This document shows positions 31,505 through 39,419 of a stretch of 50,282 nt of DNA, one piece after another (within the stretch, counting starts at the first letter, position 1; every line of letters begins with the position of its first letter). The DNA comes from Streptomyces gardneri. GTDB lineage: Bacteria > Actinomycetota > Actinomycetes > Streptomycetales > Streptomycetaceae. Below the pieces are notes generated by a model. The model was not told the DNA's origin, ran no database searches, and saw only the letters and a program-made list of their open reading frames with translations. A program made the position numbers and the translations under genes. The DNA is taken from contig NZ_BJMN01000060.1 in NCBI RefSeq assembly GCF_006539185.1, forward strand, positions 1-50,282, read 5' to 3'.

Positions 31505-32131
31505 ATGCAGGAGCAGTACCGCACGCTCGCCCGCGAGGGTGTCCACGAGACCGAGATCAACCGCTCGCGCTTCCTCTGCGCGCTCGCCCCCGTCGCCGAC
31601 GAGCGGGAGGCGCAGGACTTCGTCGCGCGCGTCCGAAAGGAGCACCCCACCGCCACGCACAACTGCTTCGCCTACGTCCTGGGCGCCGACGCCTCCGTGC
31701 AGAAGGCGAGCGACGACGGCGAGCCCGGCGGCACGGCGGGCGTGCCGATGCTCCAGATGCTCCTGCGCCGTGAGATGCGTTACGTCGCCGCCGTCGTCAC
31801 CCGCTACTACGGCGGCGTGAAACTCGGCGCGGGCGGTCTCATCCGCGCGTACGGCGGGGTCGTCGGCGAGGCCCTCGACGAGCTCGGCACCGTGACCCGG
31901 CAGCGCTTCCGGCTCGCCACCGTCACCGTCGACCACCAGCGCGCCGGGAAGCTGGAGAACGACCTGCGGGCGACCGGCCGCGCCGTCCGGGACGTGCGGT
32001 ACGCCGAGGCCGTCACGATCGAGATCGGCCTCCCTGACGCCGACGTCCCCGCCTTCCGGGCCTGGCTCGCCGACACCACGGCGGGCACGGCGCTGCTCGC
32101 CCTCGGCGGCGAGGCGTACGGCGACGCCTGA
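31505..32131 (+). CDS. YigZ/IMPACT-family protein (UPF0029)
   Basis: 208 residues, typical for the bacterial family. The IMPACT core has EINRSRFLCALAPV (about 17-30), HNCFAYVLG, SDDGEPGGTAGVPML (about 69-83) and VTRYYGGVKLGAGGLIRAYG (about 99-118); the last two are family signatures. A C-terminal UPF0029 domain follows. The bacterial role is unclear; the eukaryotic relative is a translation-regulation factor. It begins 9 bases after the PucR stop, but the TAGGCT 6 bases before the ATG suggests its own promoter. Confidence 0.95.
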   Translation: MQEQYRTLAREGVHETEINRSRFLCALAPVADEREAQDFVARVRKEHPTATHNCFAYVLGADASVQKASDDGEPGGTAGVPMLQMLLRREMRYVAAVVTRYYGGVKLGAGGLIRAYGGVVGEALDELGTVTRQRFRLATVTVDHQRAGKLENDLRATGRAVRDVRYAEAVTIEIGLPDADVPAFRAWLADTTAGTALLALGGEAYGDA

Positions 32132-32154
32132 GCGCCGCACACCCTCCCCGGCGC

Positions 32155-32224
32155 CCCGCCCGGAATCCCGTCCGGGCCGCCACCCACACCCCCGCCCGGA
32201 ATCCCGTCCGGCCCCACCCACACC
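32155..32224. repeat. Two tandem ~35-bp copies with internal hairpins
   Basis: Copies at 32155-32190 and 32191-32224 share the core CCCGCCCGGAATCCCGTCCGG, then CCACCCACACC. Each contains an inverted repeat (CCCGGA-atcccg-TCCGGG at 32159-32176). The pair follows the YigZ-like stop and may work as a double terminator-like structure before sbcD. Core written in two parts; the second copy lacks two bases. Confidence 0.82.
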
Positions 32225-32235
32225 CCCGGCCGGGA

Positions 32236-32241
32236 TAGCGT
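32236..32241 (+). promoter_or_regulatory. Putative -10 element for sbcDC
   Basis: TAGCGT lies 64 bases before GTG 32305 and would yield a leader of about 57 bases. Confidence 0.35.
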
Positions 32242-32304
32242 GGAGGGCGCACAGGACGGGAAGCGGCGGCGAGGAGCGGCACACATGCGGGGTGGGACGG
32301 CATC

Positions 32305-33483
32305 GTGAGGCTCCTGCACACCTCGGACTGGCATCTCGGCCGGTCCTTCCACCGCGTCGGGCTCCTCGAAGCCCAGGCCGCCTTCCTCGACCACCTCGTG
32401 GCGACCGTCCACGCGCACCGCGTGGACGCCGTCCTCGTCTCCGGGGACGTCTACGACCGGGCCGTGCCACCGCTGCCCGCCGTCGAGCTCTTCGACACGG
32501 CCCTCCACCGCCTCGCCGAGGCCGGGGTGCCCACCGTCATGATCTCCGGCAACCACGACTCGGCCCGCCGCCTCGGCGTCGGCGCGGGGCTCATCGAGCG
32601 GGCGGGCATCCACCTCCGTACCGATCCGGCCGGCATCGGCACCCCCGTCGTCCTCACCGACGCCCACGGCGACATCGCGCTCTACGGCCTGCCGTACCTC
32701 GAACCCGCCCTCGTGCGCGAACAGCTCGGCGCGCCGAAGGGCGGGCACGAGGCCGTCCTCGCCGCCGCCATGGACCGGGTGCGCGCCGACCTCGCGGCAC
32801 GCCCCGCAGGCACCCGCTCCGTCGTCCTGGCCCACGCCTTCGTGGCCGGCGGCGCCCCCAGCGACAGCGAGCGGGACATCACCGTCGGCGGCGTCGCCGC
32901 CGTCCCCGCCGGTGTCTTCGACGGCGTCGACTACGTCGCGCTCGGCCACCTCCACGGCAGCCAGACCCTCACCCCGCGGGTGCGCTACTCCGGCTCCCCG
33001 CTCGCGTACTCCTTCTCCGAGGCCGACCACCGCAAGACGATGTGGCTCGTCGACCTCGGCCCGAGCGGCCCCGACGGGGCGATCACCGGCGCCGAGCGCC
33101 TCGACTGCCCCGTCCCGCGCCCCCTCGCCCGGATCCGGGGACGGCTCGACGACCTCCTCGCCGACCCCGCGCTCGCGCCGCACGAGCAGTCCTGGGTCGA
33201 GGCCACCCTCACCGACCCCGCACGGCCGGCCGAGCCCATGGCCCGGCTCGCCGAGCGCTTCCCGCACACCCTGAACCTCGTCTTCGACCCCGAGCGGACC
33301 GAGGACGGCCCCGGCGCCTCCTACGCCCAGCGGCTCCGGGACCGCAGCGACCAGCAGATCGCGGAGGACTTCGTGGCCCATGTGCGCGGCGGCGAGGGGC
33401 TCGACGGCCCGGAGCGGACGGTGCTGTACGGCGCCTTCGACGACGTACGGGTCGACTCGGCCGAGCGCGAGGTGGGCCGGTGA
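32305..33483 (+). CDS. sbcD: Exonuclease SbcCD subunit D (Mre11-type nuclease)
   Basis: 392 residues. The phosphoesterase motifs are complete: D8 and H10 in HTSDWHLGRSF, D48 in VSGDVYDR, N83-H84 in ISGNHDS, and later LAHAFVAGG and ALGHLHG. It binds two Mn ions and cuts hairpins and blocked DNA ends together with SbcC. It starts at GTG 32305 with no clear ribosome site. Its TGA stop overlaps the GTG of sbcC (33480-33483), which points to translational coupling. Confidence 0.97.
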   Translation: MRLLHTSDWHLGRSFHRVGLLEAQAAFLDHLVATVHAHRVDAVLVSGDVYDRAVPPLPAVELFDTALHRLAEAGVPTVMISGNHDSARRLGVGAGLIERAGIHLRTDPAGIGTPVVLTDAHGDIALYGLPYLEPALVREQLGAPKGGHEAVLAAAMDRVRADLAARPAGTRSVVLAHAFVAGGAPSDSERDITVGGVAAVPAGVFDGVDYVALGHLHGSQTLTPRVRYSGSPLAYSFSEADHRKTMWLVDLGPSGPDGAITGAERLDCPVPRPLARIRGRLDDLLADPALAPHEQSWVEATLTDPARPAEPMARLAERFPHTLNLVFDPERTEDGPGASYAQRLRDRSDQQIAEDFVAHVRGGEGLDGPERTVLYGAFDDVRVDSAEREVGR

Positions 33484-36400
33484 GGCTGCACCGCCTGGAG
33501 ATCACCGCGTTCGGGCCCTTCGGCACCCGGCAGACGGTCGACTTCGACACCCTCTCCTCCGCCGGTCTCTTCCTCCTCCACGGCCCGACCGGCGCGGGGA
33601 AGACCTCCGTCCTCGACGCCGTCTGCTTCGCCCTGTACGGCAGCGTGCCCGGCGTCCGCCAGAGCCCGGGCACCTCCCTGCGCAGCGACCACGCCCCGGT
33701 CGGCACGTACACCGAGGTCCTCCTCGAACTGACCGTGGGGGACCGGCGCCTGGAGATCACCCGCCGGCCCGCCCAGCAGCGGCCCAAGAAGCGCGGCGGC
33801 GGCTTCACCACCGAGAAGGCCCAGACCTGGCTCCGCGAGTACGACCCCGCCACCGGCACGTGGGCCGGGCTCAGCCGCTCCCACCAGGAGATCGGCGAGG
33901 AGATCACCCAGCTCGTCGGCATGAGCCGCGAGCAGTTCTGCCAGGTCGTCCTCCTCCCGCAGGGCGACTTCGCGAAGTTCCTGCGCGCCGACGCCGAGGC
34001 CCGGGGCAAGCTCCTCGGCCGCCTCTTCGACACCCGCCGCTTCGCCGCCGTCGAGGAGCGTCTCGCCGACCTCCGGCGCGCCGCCGAGCAGCAGGTACGG
34101 GACGGGGACGAGCGGCTCCTCACCCTCGCCCACCGCATGACACAGGCCGCCGGCGGCCTCGAAGCCGCCCGCACCCCCGTCGAGGGGCGCCCCGGCGACC
34201 CCGGCCTCGCCGAGTCCGTCCTGACCTGGGCCGCCGTCGCCCGCACCGAGGCCCGTGAGGCCCTCGACATCACCGGCGTACGCCTCGCGGCCGCCGAACG
34301 CGGACAGGGCTCCGCGCGCGCCGCCCTCGACGCCGAGAAGGAGCTCGCCGACCGCCAGGCCCGGCACGCCGACGCACTCCGACGGCGCGAGCAGCTCACC
34401 GCCCGCGCTCCCGAGCGCGACCGCCACCAGGCGGCCCTCGACCGGTCCCTCAAGGCCGAACGCGTCGCCCCCGCGCTCGGCATGCGCACGGACGCCGAGC
34501 GCGAGCACGCCGGCGCGCACGCGGCCCGCGAACGCTCCCGCGCCCTCCTGCCGCCGGACCTCGCCGACCAGGGGGCCGAGCACCTCTCCGCCCTCGAGCA
34601 CCGGCTGCGCGGGGAGCTCGGCGGCCTCGCCGCGGCCCGCCGCGCCGAGCGCCGCTCCGCCGCCCTCGCCGAGGAGCGCACCGCCCTGGCGCGCGAGGCG
34701 CGGGCCGACGAGGACGCCCTCCAGGACGCGGCCGGCTGGCTCGCCGACTGGGAACCCCGCCGGACCGCCCTCGCCGAACGCGTCCTGGCCGCGACCGACG
34801 CCGCGGCCCGCGCCGAGCACCTCGCCGGCCGCCTGGACCCCGCCCGCCGCCGGCTCGCCGCGGCCCGCCGCCGCGACGCGCTGGAGCGGGACACCACGGC
34901 CGCAGAGGCGCGGCTCACGGACGCCCGCGAGCACCGGAACGCCGCCCACGAGACCTGGCTCGACGTCAAGTCCCGCCGTCTCCAGGGCATCGCCGCCGAA
35001 CTCGCCGCCACCCTCGCCGAGGGCGAGGCCTGCCAGGTCTGCGGCGCCACGGCCCACCCGGCCCCGGCCCGCACCACCGCCGACCACGTCGACCGGGCCA
35101 CGGAGGACGCCGCCTACGCGGCCTACACCCGCGCCGACGAGTCCCGTACCGCCGCCGAACGCGAACTGGCCGTCACCCGCGAGGCCTGGTCCGCGGCCCG
35201 CGCGGAGGTTTTGTCCGCCGCGTCCGGCTCCGTGGCCTCCGCCGTATCCGGCTCCGTGGCGTCCGACCCCGCCGACCTGCCTGAACCCGCTTCCGGCGCG
35301 GATCCCACCGTCGACGAACTCACCCGTGAGGTCGAGGAGTTGACCCGTCTGTACGGCGAGGCGCACGCGCTCGCCGGGCAGACGCACGGCGCCCGCGAGG
35401 CGCTCGCGCGGGCCGAGCGGGAGTACGAGGAGCGGGTCGCCGCGCAGCGGGAGGCCGAGCGGCGGACCGCCGCGCGCACCTCGCGCCGCGAGGCCCTCGA
35501 AGGGGAGCAGGCGACACTCGACGAGGAACTCGTGCGCGGGCGCGGTGCGTTCGGCAGCGTGGCCGAGCACGCCACCCGGCTGGAGCGGAAGATCGCCGTC
35601 CTCGTCGAGGCCGCGAAGGCCCTGGGCGCCGCCGAACTGGCCGCCCAGCGGCTCAAGGAGGCCGACGACCGGCTCGCCGACGCCGCCTACCGCGCGGGCT
35701 TCGCCACCCCGGCCGAGGCCCGCGACGCGCTCGTCGGCGAGGCCGAACGCCGCGACCTCCAGCGGCGCGTCGACGCCTGGCAGGCAGAGGCGGCCGCCGT
35801 CGCGGACCGGCTCGCCGAGCCCGGTACCGCCGCTGCCGCCGCACTCCCGCCCGCCGACCCGGCGGCCGCCGAGGCCGCCCACACGGCGGCCGAACGCCGG
35901 CTCCGGCAGGCCGCGTCCGACCTGGCGGCGGCCCGCGACCGGGCGACCGGACTGACCGGCCTCTCCCGGCAGGCGAGCACCGAGGTCCACCGGCTCGGGC
36001 CGCTCCGCGAGGAGTACGACCGGGTGGCCAGGCTCGCCGCCCTCACCGCCGGGACGTCCGCGGAGAACGAGCGCCGGATGCGCCTGGAGTCGTACGTCCT
36101 GGCCGCCCGCCTCGAACAGGTCGCCGCCGCCGCGACCGCCCGCCTCCAGCGCATGTCCTCCGGCCGCTACACCCTCGTCCACTCCGACGCGCGCTCCGGC
36201 GGCAAGCGGGCCGGCCTCGGGCTGCACGTGGTCGACGCCTGGACGGGCAACGAACGCGACACCGCCACACTCTCCGGCGGCGAGACCTTCTTCGCCTCCC
36301 TCGCGCTCGCCCTCGGCCTCGCCGACGTCGTCACGGACGAGGCGGGCGGAGTCCGGCTCGACACCCTCTTCATCGACGAGGGCTTCGGCAGCCTCGACGA

Positions 36401-36581
36401 GCAGACGCTCGACGAGGTCCTCGACGTCCTCGACTCGCTGCGCGAACGCGACCGCAGCGTCGGCATCGTCAGCCACGTCGGCGACCTGCGCCGCCGGGTC
36501 CCGGCCCAGCTGGAGGTCGTCAAGGCGCGGCACGGCTCCGCGGTGCGGCTGCGGACCGGCGGGGACGCGCTCAGCGGCTGA
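33480..36581 (+). CDS. sbcC: Exonuclease SbcCD subunit C (Rad50-type SMC ATPase)
   Basis: 1033 residues from GTG 33480. The Walker A loop GPTGAGKT lies at 35-42. Long coiled-coil arms (about 190-500 and 540-880) meet at the zinc hook C518-x-x-C521 (CQVCG). The ABC signature LSGGETFFASLAL starts at 931, followed by Walker B LDTLFIDEGFGSLD and IVSHVGDL. The complex opens DNA hairpins, processes double-strand breaks and degrades abnormal palindromic DNA. The coil following the hook contains a short Ser/Ala/Gly linker with a repeated SGSVAS (about 580-595). The 3' end overlaps the convergent Lrp gene by 11 bases. Confidence 0.97.
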   Translation: MRLHRLEITAFGPFGTRQTVDFDTLSSAGLFLLHGPTGAGKTSVLDAVCFALYGSVPGVRQSPGTSLRSDHAPVGTYTEVLLELTVGDRRLEITRRPAQQRPKKRGGGFTTEKAQTWLREYDPATGTWAGLSRSHQEIGEEITQLVGMSREQFCQVVLLPQGDFAKFLRADAEARGKLLGRLFDTRRFAAVEERLADLRRAAEQQVRDGDERLLTLAHRMTQAAGGLEAARTPVEGRPGDPGLAESVLTWAAVARTEAREALDITGVRLAAAERGQGSARAALDAEKELADRQARHADALRRREQLTARAPERDRHQAALDRSLKAERVAPALGMRTDAEREHAGAHAARERSRALLPPDLADQGAEHLSALEHRLRGELGGLAAARRAERRSAALAEERTALAREARADEDALQDAAGWLADWEPRRTALAERVLAATDAAARAEHLAGRLDPARRRLAAARRRDALERDTTAAEARLTDAREHRNAAHETWLDVKSRRLQGIAAELAATLAEGEACQVCGATAHPAPARTTADHVDRATEDAAYAAYTRADESRTAAERELAVTREAWSAARAEVLSAASGSVASAVSGSVASDPADLPEPASGADPTVDELTREVEELTRLYGEAHALAGQTHGAREALARAEREYEERVAAQREAERRTAARTSRREALEGEQATLDEELVRGRGAFGSVAEHATRLERKIAVLVEAAKALGAAELAAQRLKEADDRLADAAYRAGFATPAEARDALVGEAERRDLQRRVDAWQAEAAAVADRLAEPGTAAAAALPPADPAAAEAAHTAAERRLRQAASDLAAARDRATGLTGLSRQASTEVHRLGPLREEYDRVARLAALTAGTSAENERRMRLESYVLAARLEQVAAAATARLQRMSSGRYTLVHSDARSGGKRAGLGLHVVDAWTGNERDTATLSGGETFFASLALALGLADVVTDEAGGVRLDTLFIDEGFGSLDEQTLDEVLDVLDSLRERDRSVGIVSHVGDLRRRVPAQLEVVKARHGSAVRLRTGGDALSG

Positions 36582-37020
36582 TGGAGCGCCGGGGCAGCGG
36601 CGAGGAGTAGACGACGCTCGTCGTCACCGAGCCGAGGGTGGCGATCTTCCCGGAGATCTCCTCCAGGTGCCGCATGGAACGGGCGGCGACCTTGAGGACG
36701 AAGCAGTCGTCGCCCGTCACGTGGTGGGCCTCCAGGACCTCGGGCGTGGTGGCGATGAGGTCGTGGAACGGCTTGTAGTTTCCGTGCGGGTAGCGCAGCC
36801 GTACGAACGCGAGGATGGGCAGCCCGAGCCGGTCCTGGTCGACGATCGCCGTGTACCCGGCGATCACCCCGGCGTCCTCCAGGCGCCGCACCCGCTCGGT
36901 CACGGCGGACGGCGACATCGACACGGCGCGGGCCAGCTCGGCGAAGCTGGCCCGGCCCTCGGACTGCAGGGCTTCGAGAATGCGCCAGTCGGTGGCGTCC
37001 GGAGTGTATGCGCTGGTCAT
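36571..37020 (-). CDS. Lrp/AsnC-family regulator 1
   Basis: 149 residues from ATG 37020. The N-terminal helix-turn-helix is ATDWRILEALQSEGRASF, then ELARAVSMSPSAVTERVRRLE (about 7-47). A RAM (regulation of amino acid metabolism) domain follows, with VTGDDCFVLKVAA. Proteins of this type form octamers and sense amino acids. It follows a DUF885 gene on the same strand but is separated from it by a strong hairpin, so it is probably transcribed separately. The 3' end overlaps sbcC. Confidence 0.93.
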   Translation of the reverse strand: MTSAYTPDATDWRILEALQSEGRASFAELARAVSMSPSAVTERVRRLEDAGVIAGYTAIVDQDRLGLPILAFVRLRYPHGNYKPFHDLIATTPEVLEAHHVTGDDCFVLKVAARSMRHLEEISGKIATLGSVTTSVVYSSPLPRRSISR

Positions 37021-37038
37021 GCACCAGAGGTAGCAGGG

Positions 37039-37074
37039 GAATCCCCGGCCGATCAAGGGAACGGCCGGGGATTC
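37039..37074 (-). terminator. Terminator after the DUF885 gene
   Basis: GAATCCCCGGCC (37039-37050) pairs perfectly with GGCCGGGGATTC (37063-37074), a 12-bp stem and 12-base loop, 36 bases beyond the DUF885 stop. Confidence 0.85.
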
Positions 37075-37110
37075 TCATGCGGTGGTGTACGAGGTTTCCG
37101 GCTCCGCGTC

Positions 37111-38823
37111 TCAGAGCCGCGACAGCTCGTCGACCAGGTCGTCGAGACCCAGCGGGCCCTGCGAGAGGGCCGCCATGTGCCAGGCCTTCGCGTCGAACGC
37201 CTCGCCGTGCGCGGCCCGCGCGTTGGCCCGCCCGAGCAGCCAGGCGCGCTCGCCCAGCTTGTAGCCGATCGCCTGGCCCGGCATCGAGAGGTAGCGGGTC
37301 ATCTCGCTCTCCACGAAGGACGGCGGGCGGCTGCTGTGCAGCTGGAAGAACTCCTGCGCGAGCTCCGGGGTCCACCGCTCGCCCGGCCGGAACGGCGAGT
37401 CCGCCGGGATCTCCAGGCCCAGGTGCATGCCGATGTCCACGATCACCCGGCACGCGCGCATCATCTGGCCGTCGAGGTAGCCCAGACGCCGCTCCGCGTC
37501 GGGCAGGAAGCCGAGCTCGTCCATCAGGCGCTCCGCGTACAGCGCCCAGCCCTCCATGTTGGCGCTCACCTTGCCGATGGTCGCCTGGTAGCGGGAGAGC
37601 CGGTCGGCGACGTGCACCCACTGCGCGCTCTGGAGGTGATGACCCGGCACACCCTCGTGGTACCAGGTCGACACCATGTCGTAGACGGGGAAGCGGGTCG
37701 TGCCGTCCACCGGGAGCCAGGTGCGGCCGGGGCGCGAGAAGTCCTCGGACGGGCCGGTGTAGTAGGGCGCGGCGGCGCCGCCGGCCGGGGCGATCCGGGA
37801 CTCCACCCGCCGTACGCGGTCGGCCAGTTCGAAATGGGTGCCGTCGAGCGCCTCGATGGCCTCGTCCATCAGCTCCTGGAGCCAGACCCGTACCTCCTCC
37901 ACCCCTTCGATGTGCGTGCCGTGCTCGTCGAGGTGGGCGAGGGCCTCCCAGGGGCCCGCGCCGGGCAGGATCCGGTCGGCCTCGGTCCGCATCTCGCCGA
38001 GGAGGCGGTGGTACTCGGACCAGCCGTACGCGTAGGCCTGGTCGAGGTCCAGGTCGGTGCCGTTGAAATAGCGGCTCCAGCGCTGGTACCGCTCACGGCC
38101 CACCGTGTTCGGCGCGTCCGCGACAGTCGGGGCGTACACGTCCCGCATCCAGTCCCGCAGCGCCGCCACCGCCGCGGTGGCGCCCCGGGAGGACTCCGCG
38201 AGCTCGGTCCTCAGCTCCTGGGGCAGCGTGTCGGGACAGGCCGTGGCGAACTCCTCGAACCAGCCCCGCCCTTCGCTCTCCGTGCCGGCCCACTCGGTGA
38301 GCTGGCCGACGAAGGTGGCGGTCGGGCGCGGCCCGGCGTGGAGCTTGCGCTCCAGGCCGAGCGCGAGCGCCGAGCGGTAGCCCTCCAGCGCGGCGGGGAC
38401 GGCCCGCAGCCGGGTGGCGACCGCCGTCCAGTCCTCGGCGGTCTCCGTCGGCATCATCGTGAAGACGATGCGCACGCTGTGGGCGGGCGAGCGCATGTTG
38501 CTGACCACGCAGAGACCCTCGTCGGCCTCGTGCACGGCGAGTTCGGCCGTGAGACGTTCCCGCAGCAGCCGGGCGCACCGCTGCTCCGCGTCGCTCTCGG
38601 CGCCAGGGGCGTGCTCCGCCGCGTCCAGGGCCGCGAGCGTCCGCCGGGCGAGGTCCGCCACGGCCTTCTGCCCGGCGGGCGAGAAGTCGGGCAGACGACC
38701 GGCGCTCTCCTTGACTCCCAGGTACGTACCGATGATCGGGTCGAGGGCGATGAGTGCGTCGACGTGGGCGTCGGCGACCTGGCGGGGCAGCGGGCTGCTG
38801 GAAGTCTCTGGCATGGGGGTCAT
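37111..38823 (-). CDS. DUF885-family protein (probable metallocarboxypeptidase-like)
   Basis: 570 residues from ATG 38823, with GGGAGAGG 5 bases upstream; an in-frame start at 38850 is less likely. The fold is mostly helical. The metal motif HEGVPGHH is in STWYHEGVPGHHLQSAQW (about 387-404). Downstream, ANMEGWALYAERLMDELGF (about 425-443) contains the probable third ligand Glu. This matches DUF885, which resembles thermostable carboxypeptidases and oligopeptidases. Substrate and localisation are unknown; no signal peptide is seen. It lies 39 bases after an Lrp gene on the same strand, which may regulate or be co-transcribed with it. Confidence 0.9.
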   Translation of the reverse strand: MTPMPETSSSPLPRQVADAHVDALIALDPIIGTYLGVKESAGRLPDFSPAGQKAVADLARRTLAALDAAEHAPGAESDAEQRCARLLRERLTAELAVHEADEGLCVVSNMRSPAHSVRIVFTMMPTETAEDWTAVATRLRAVPAALEGYRSALALGLERKLHAGPRPTATFVGQLTEWAGTESEGRGWFEEFATACPDTLPQELRTELAESSRGATAAVAALRDWMRDVYAPTVADAPNTVGRERYQRWSRYFNGTDLDLDQAYAYGWSEYHRLLGEMRTEADRILPGAGPWEALAHLDEHGTHIEGVEEVRVWLQELMDEAIEALDGTHFELADRVRRVESRIAPAGGAAAPYYTGPSEDFSRPGRTWLPVDGTTRFPVYDMVSTWYHEGVPGHHLQSAQWVHVADRLSRYQATIGKVSANMEGWALYAERLMDELGFLPDAERRLGYLDGQMMRACRVIVDIGMHLGLEIPADSPFRPGERWTPELAQEFFQLHSSRPPSFVESEMTRYLSMPGQAIGYKLGERAWLLGRANARAAHGEAFDAKAWHMAALSQGPLGLDDLVDELSRL

Positions 38824-38862
38824 CCTGGCCTCTCCCGTCGGCCTCGTCACCCTCGTTCGATC

Positions 38863-39360
38863 TCAGTCGGCCGACAAGGAAGGGCCCGCCGCGGGCGGCA
38901 GGAGCGGGCCGCACTCCCACTGCTGGAAGATCAGCCGGGTCTCGACGCGGGCCACCTCGCGGCGCGAGGTGAACTCGTCGAGCACGAGTCGTTGCAGGTC
39001 GGCGGGGTCCGCCACGGCCACGTGGACCAGGTAGTCGTCGGGACCCGTCAGATGGAAGAGCGCCCGGGACTCGGGAAGGGCCCGGATCCGGTCGACGAAC
39101 GGACCGATCAGTTCCCGCCGATGGGGGCGGACCTGGACGAGGAGAAGGGCTTCCAGCCCACGGCCGAGTTTGGCCGGATCCAGCCGTAGTTGATGACCCA
39201 GGATCACGCCGGTGCGGCGCAGCCGGGCCACTCGGTCCAGGCAGGTCGAGGGCGCCACGCCGACCTCGGCGGCGAGTTCGCGGTAAGTGGTCCGGGCGTC
39301 GTTCTGCAAGAGGCGAAGAATGTGCAGATCGACCGCGTCCAGTACGACAGATTCGGCCAT
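38863..39360 (-). CDS. Lrp/AsnC-family regulator 2
   Basis: 165 residues. The N-terminal helix-turn-helix is VDLHILRLLQNDARTTYREL, then AAEVGVAPSTCLDRVARLRRTG (about 10-52), and a RAM domain with GPDDYLVHVAVADPADLQ (about 106-123) follows. It is divergent from the trans-sulfuration enzyme at 39420, with a 59-base gap, the classic place for Lrp control of an amino-acid gene. The ATG lies 6 bases after TACGTT, so it may be leaderless. The DUF885 gene follows 39 bases downstream. Confidence 0.94.
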   Translation of the reverse strand: MAESVVLDAVDLHILRLLQNDARTTYRELAAEVGVAPSTCLDRVARLRRTGVILGHQLRLDPAKLGRGLEALLLVQVRPHRRELIGPFVDRIRALPESRALFHLTGPDDYLVHVAVADPADLQRLVLDEFTSRREVARVETRLIFQQWECGPLLPPAAGPSLSAD

Positions 39361-39366
39361 CTGTCG

Positions 39367-39372
39367 AACGTA
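39367..39372 (-). promoter_or_regulatory. Putative -10 element, leaderless Lrp 2 transcript
   Basis: TACGTT (minus strand) is followed after CGACAG by ATG 39360. Confidence 0.5.
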
Positions 39373-39419
39373 GCACGGCTCGTTCCCGCTACCTTCCGGT
39401 AAACGTTCACAGTGCCGCC

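Noticed and set aside
29660..32470. Minus-strand frame extending the acyl-CoA ligase far upstream
   Set aside because: It runs antisense through the PucR and YigZ genes; the ligase starts at 29659 with its own ribosome site.
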